From Gemmatimonas sp. (lineage in GTDB: Bacteria > Gemmatimonadota > Gemmatimonadetes > Gemmatimonadales > Gemmatimonadaceae): 64,000 nt of DNA. Under the pieces are notes generated by a model. That model worked only from the letters and a program-made list of their open reading frames with translations. It made no database searches and was not told where the DNA came from. Location: assembly GCA_023910675.1 (NCBI GenBank), contig JAAVWC010000002.1, forward strand, positions 227,428 through 291,427, in the 5' to 3' direction. Of the stretch, positions 63,165 through 64,000 are shown in pieces. Each line of letters opens with the position of its first letter. Within the stretch, counting starts at the first letter, position 1. Made by a program: the position numbers and the translations under genes.

Positions 63165-64000
63165 CCACCACTCGCGTGAGCCTCTGCGTAGCACTCGCCT
63201 GTTTGCCCGTGATGGCGCTGAAGTTGACGGCCCAGGGCGAGTCACGGGGCCGGGTTCAGGGGGTGGTGTACGACAGCGTATCGCGCCGTCCCTTGTCACA
63301 GGCAACAGTACAATTGCTGCGCGTCGGATCTGATGCGGGGATGCGCACGACCGCTGCTGACAGCGCGGGTCGATTCCGCTTCGACTCCGTGACTGCCGGT
63401 GACTGGATCGTTGGCGCATGGCACGCACGGCTCGACTCCGTGGGGCTCACGCAGCTCGCGCGCCCCATGCGGGTGACGGCGGGTAAGCTCACGCAGATCC
63501 GCGTAGCGGTGCCGTCTGCGCTGAGTCTCATTCGACGACTCTGTGGAGACAGTACCGTGCGCGATTCGCTCGGGGTCGTCTTCGGTACCATCAGACGGGC
63601 AGATCGTCAGCGTAACGCAGTGTCTGGCATGGTTCGCGCGCAGTGGTCCGAACTGCAGATTCGCGGTGTCTCCATTACGCAGAGCACCGTGGGCTTCGAT
63701 CAACCCTCGGGTGAAAGCGGTGAGTACGTGGCGTGTGGCGTTCCCGCCGATACGCGCTTCCAGATTCAGGCAAGTGCCGGTGCCGACTCGAGCGGCGTAC
63801 TCGACCTACCTGCGGACGCCTCAGGGCTTCGACGACTCGACATCTTCGTCGCCTCATCACAACGTCGAGCCGATACGGCGCTCGTGCGCGTCGAGGACAG
63901 CACGGGCGTGCTGGTCGACACGGTCATCACCGCGTATCGCCGCGGCACCGGCCGACTGACCGGTCGTAATGGCGCGCAGCGGGGTCCCCTTTCCCAGCGT
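63161..64000 (+). CDS. Secreted carboxypeptidase-regulatory-domain protein, partial
   Basis: 280 codons, open to the right edge; ATG 63161 overlaps the preceding stop (ATGA). Signal peptide (SLCVALACLPVMALKLTAQ), then a regulatory-like beta domain (GRVQGVVYDSVSRRPLSQAT ... GRFRFDSVTAGDWIVGAWHAR) and a second domain (IRRLCGDSTVRDSLGVVFG). Parallels the preceding gene segment by segment, so the two arose by tandem duplication; by analogy a plug-like domain would lie beyond the window. Confidence 0.75.
   Translation, partial: MTTTRVSLCVALACLPVMALKLTAQGESRGRVQGVVYDSVSRRPLSQATVQLLRVGSDAGMRTTAADSAGRFRFDSVTAGDWIVGAWHARLDSVGLTQLARPMRVTAGKLTQIRVAVPSALSLIRRLCGDSTVRDSLGVVFGTIRRADRQRNAVSGMVRAQWSELQIRGVSITQSTVGFDQPSGESGEYVACGVPADTRFQIQASAGADSSGVLDLPADASGLRRLDIFVASSQRRADTALVRVEDSTGVLVDTVITAYRRGTGRLTGRNGAQRGPLSQR

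Overview
The window looks like chromosomal DNA of a high-GC, Gram-negative, diderm bacterium, most likely a member of the Gemmatimonadota (Gemmatimonas-like). This is an inference from the mix of genes: a SusC/SusD outer-membrane pair, carboxypeptidase-regulatory-domain/TonB plug proteins, Tat-type isoquinoline-oxidoreductase-like molybdenum enzyme, a Thermus-type long NADP isocitrate dehydrogenase, MlaE/MlaD, secreted S9 peptidases and proteins with C-terminal glycogen-binding (CBM48) domains. No 16S gene or other marker is present to prove it.

Layout. 0-13 kb is core genome: an S9 peptidase (cut by the left edge), a broken ThuA/glucose-sorbosone-dehydrogenase gene, icd, heme A synthase (ctaA), an ECF sigma factor with a membrane protein carrying an extracytoplasmic CBM48 domain plus two secreted proteins (one ending in a second CBM48), ddl, a rhomboid protease, queF and a tRNA-Phe. 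13.27-26.05 kb is an accessory island. It starts at the intact tRNA-Phe and contains three further copies of the 3' 44 bases of that tRNA, each preceded by the same 96-bp element with two CTGAGGGAC boxes 22 bp apart; a fourth 96-bp element has lost its tRNA piece. These units separate small gene cassettes: a Fic protein with a DUF3396-like (type VI immunity-like) protein and a convergent small protein; a lipoprotein with an HExxH motif plus a membrane protein; a higBA toxin-antitoxin pair; a second DUF3396-like/convergent-protein pair; and a beheaded second lipoprotein copy. An IS256-family element closes the island. No integrase is visible.

26-40 kb: amidohydrolase and SDR genes downstream of the IS, a decayed alpha/beta hydrolase, a divergent tetR / Old Yellow Enzyme pair with a shared palindrome, a DMT permease, a two-gene molybdenum hydroxylase (IorAB-like), and a SusC/SusD operon with terminator. 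40-55 kb: queD, a TonB receptor with a palindromic operator and its lipoprotein-like partner, an M48 lipoprotein peptidase, an MFS exporter, a probable malonate activation/uptake pair (matB-matC-like), two WYL regulators in tandem (PafBC-like), a holin-like membrane protein, a cardiolipin synthase-like PLD and a two-domain universal stress protein. 55.8-64 kb: mlaE and a frame-broken mlaD, a frame-broken MgtC/DUF4010 gene, an ArsR-methyltransferase fusion next to ahcY (activated methyl cycle), and two paralogous secreted plug-domain proteins, the first with broken frames and the second cut by the right edge.

Across the window there are three copies of a ~200-bp intergenic inverted repeat, plus three unrelated long hairpins. 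At least seven genes carry stops, deletions or single-base frame breaks; these are reported as pseudogenes, with the caution that some may be sequencing or assembly errors.
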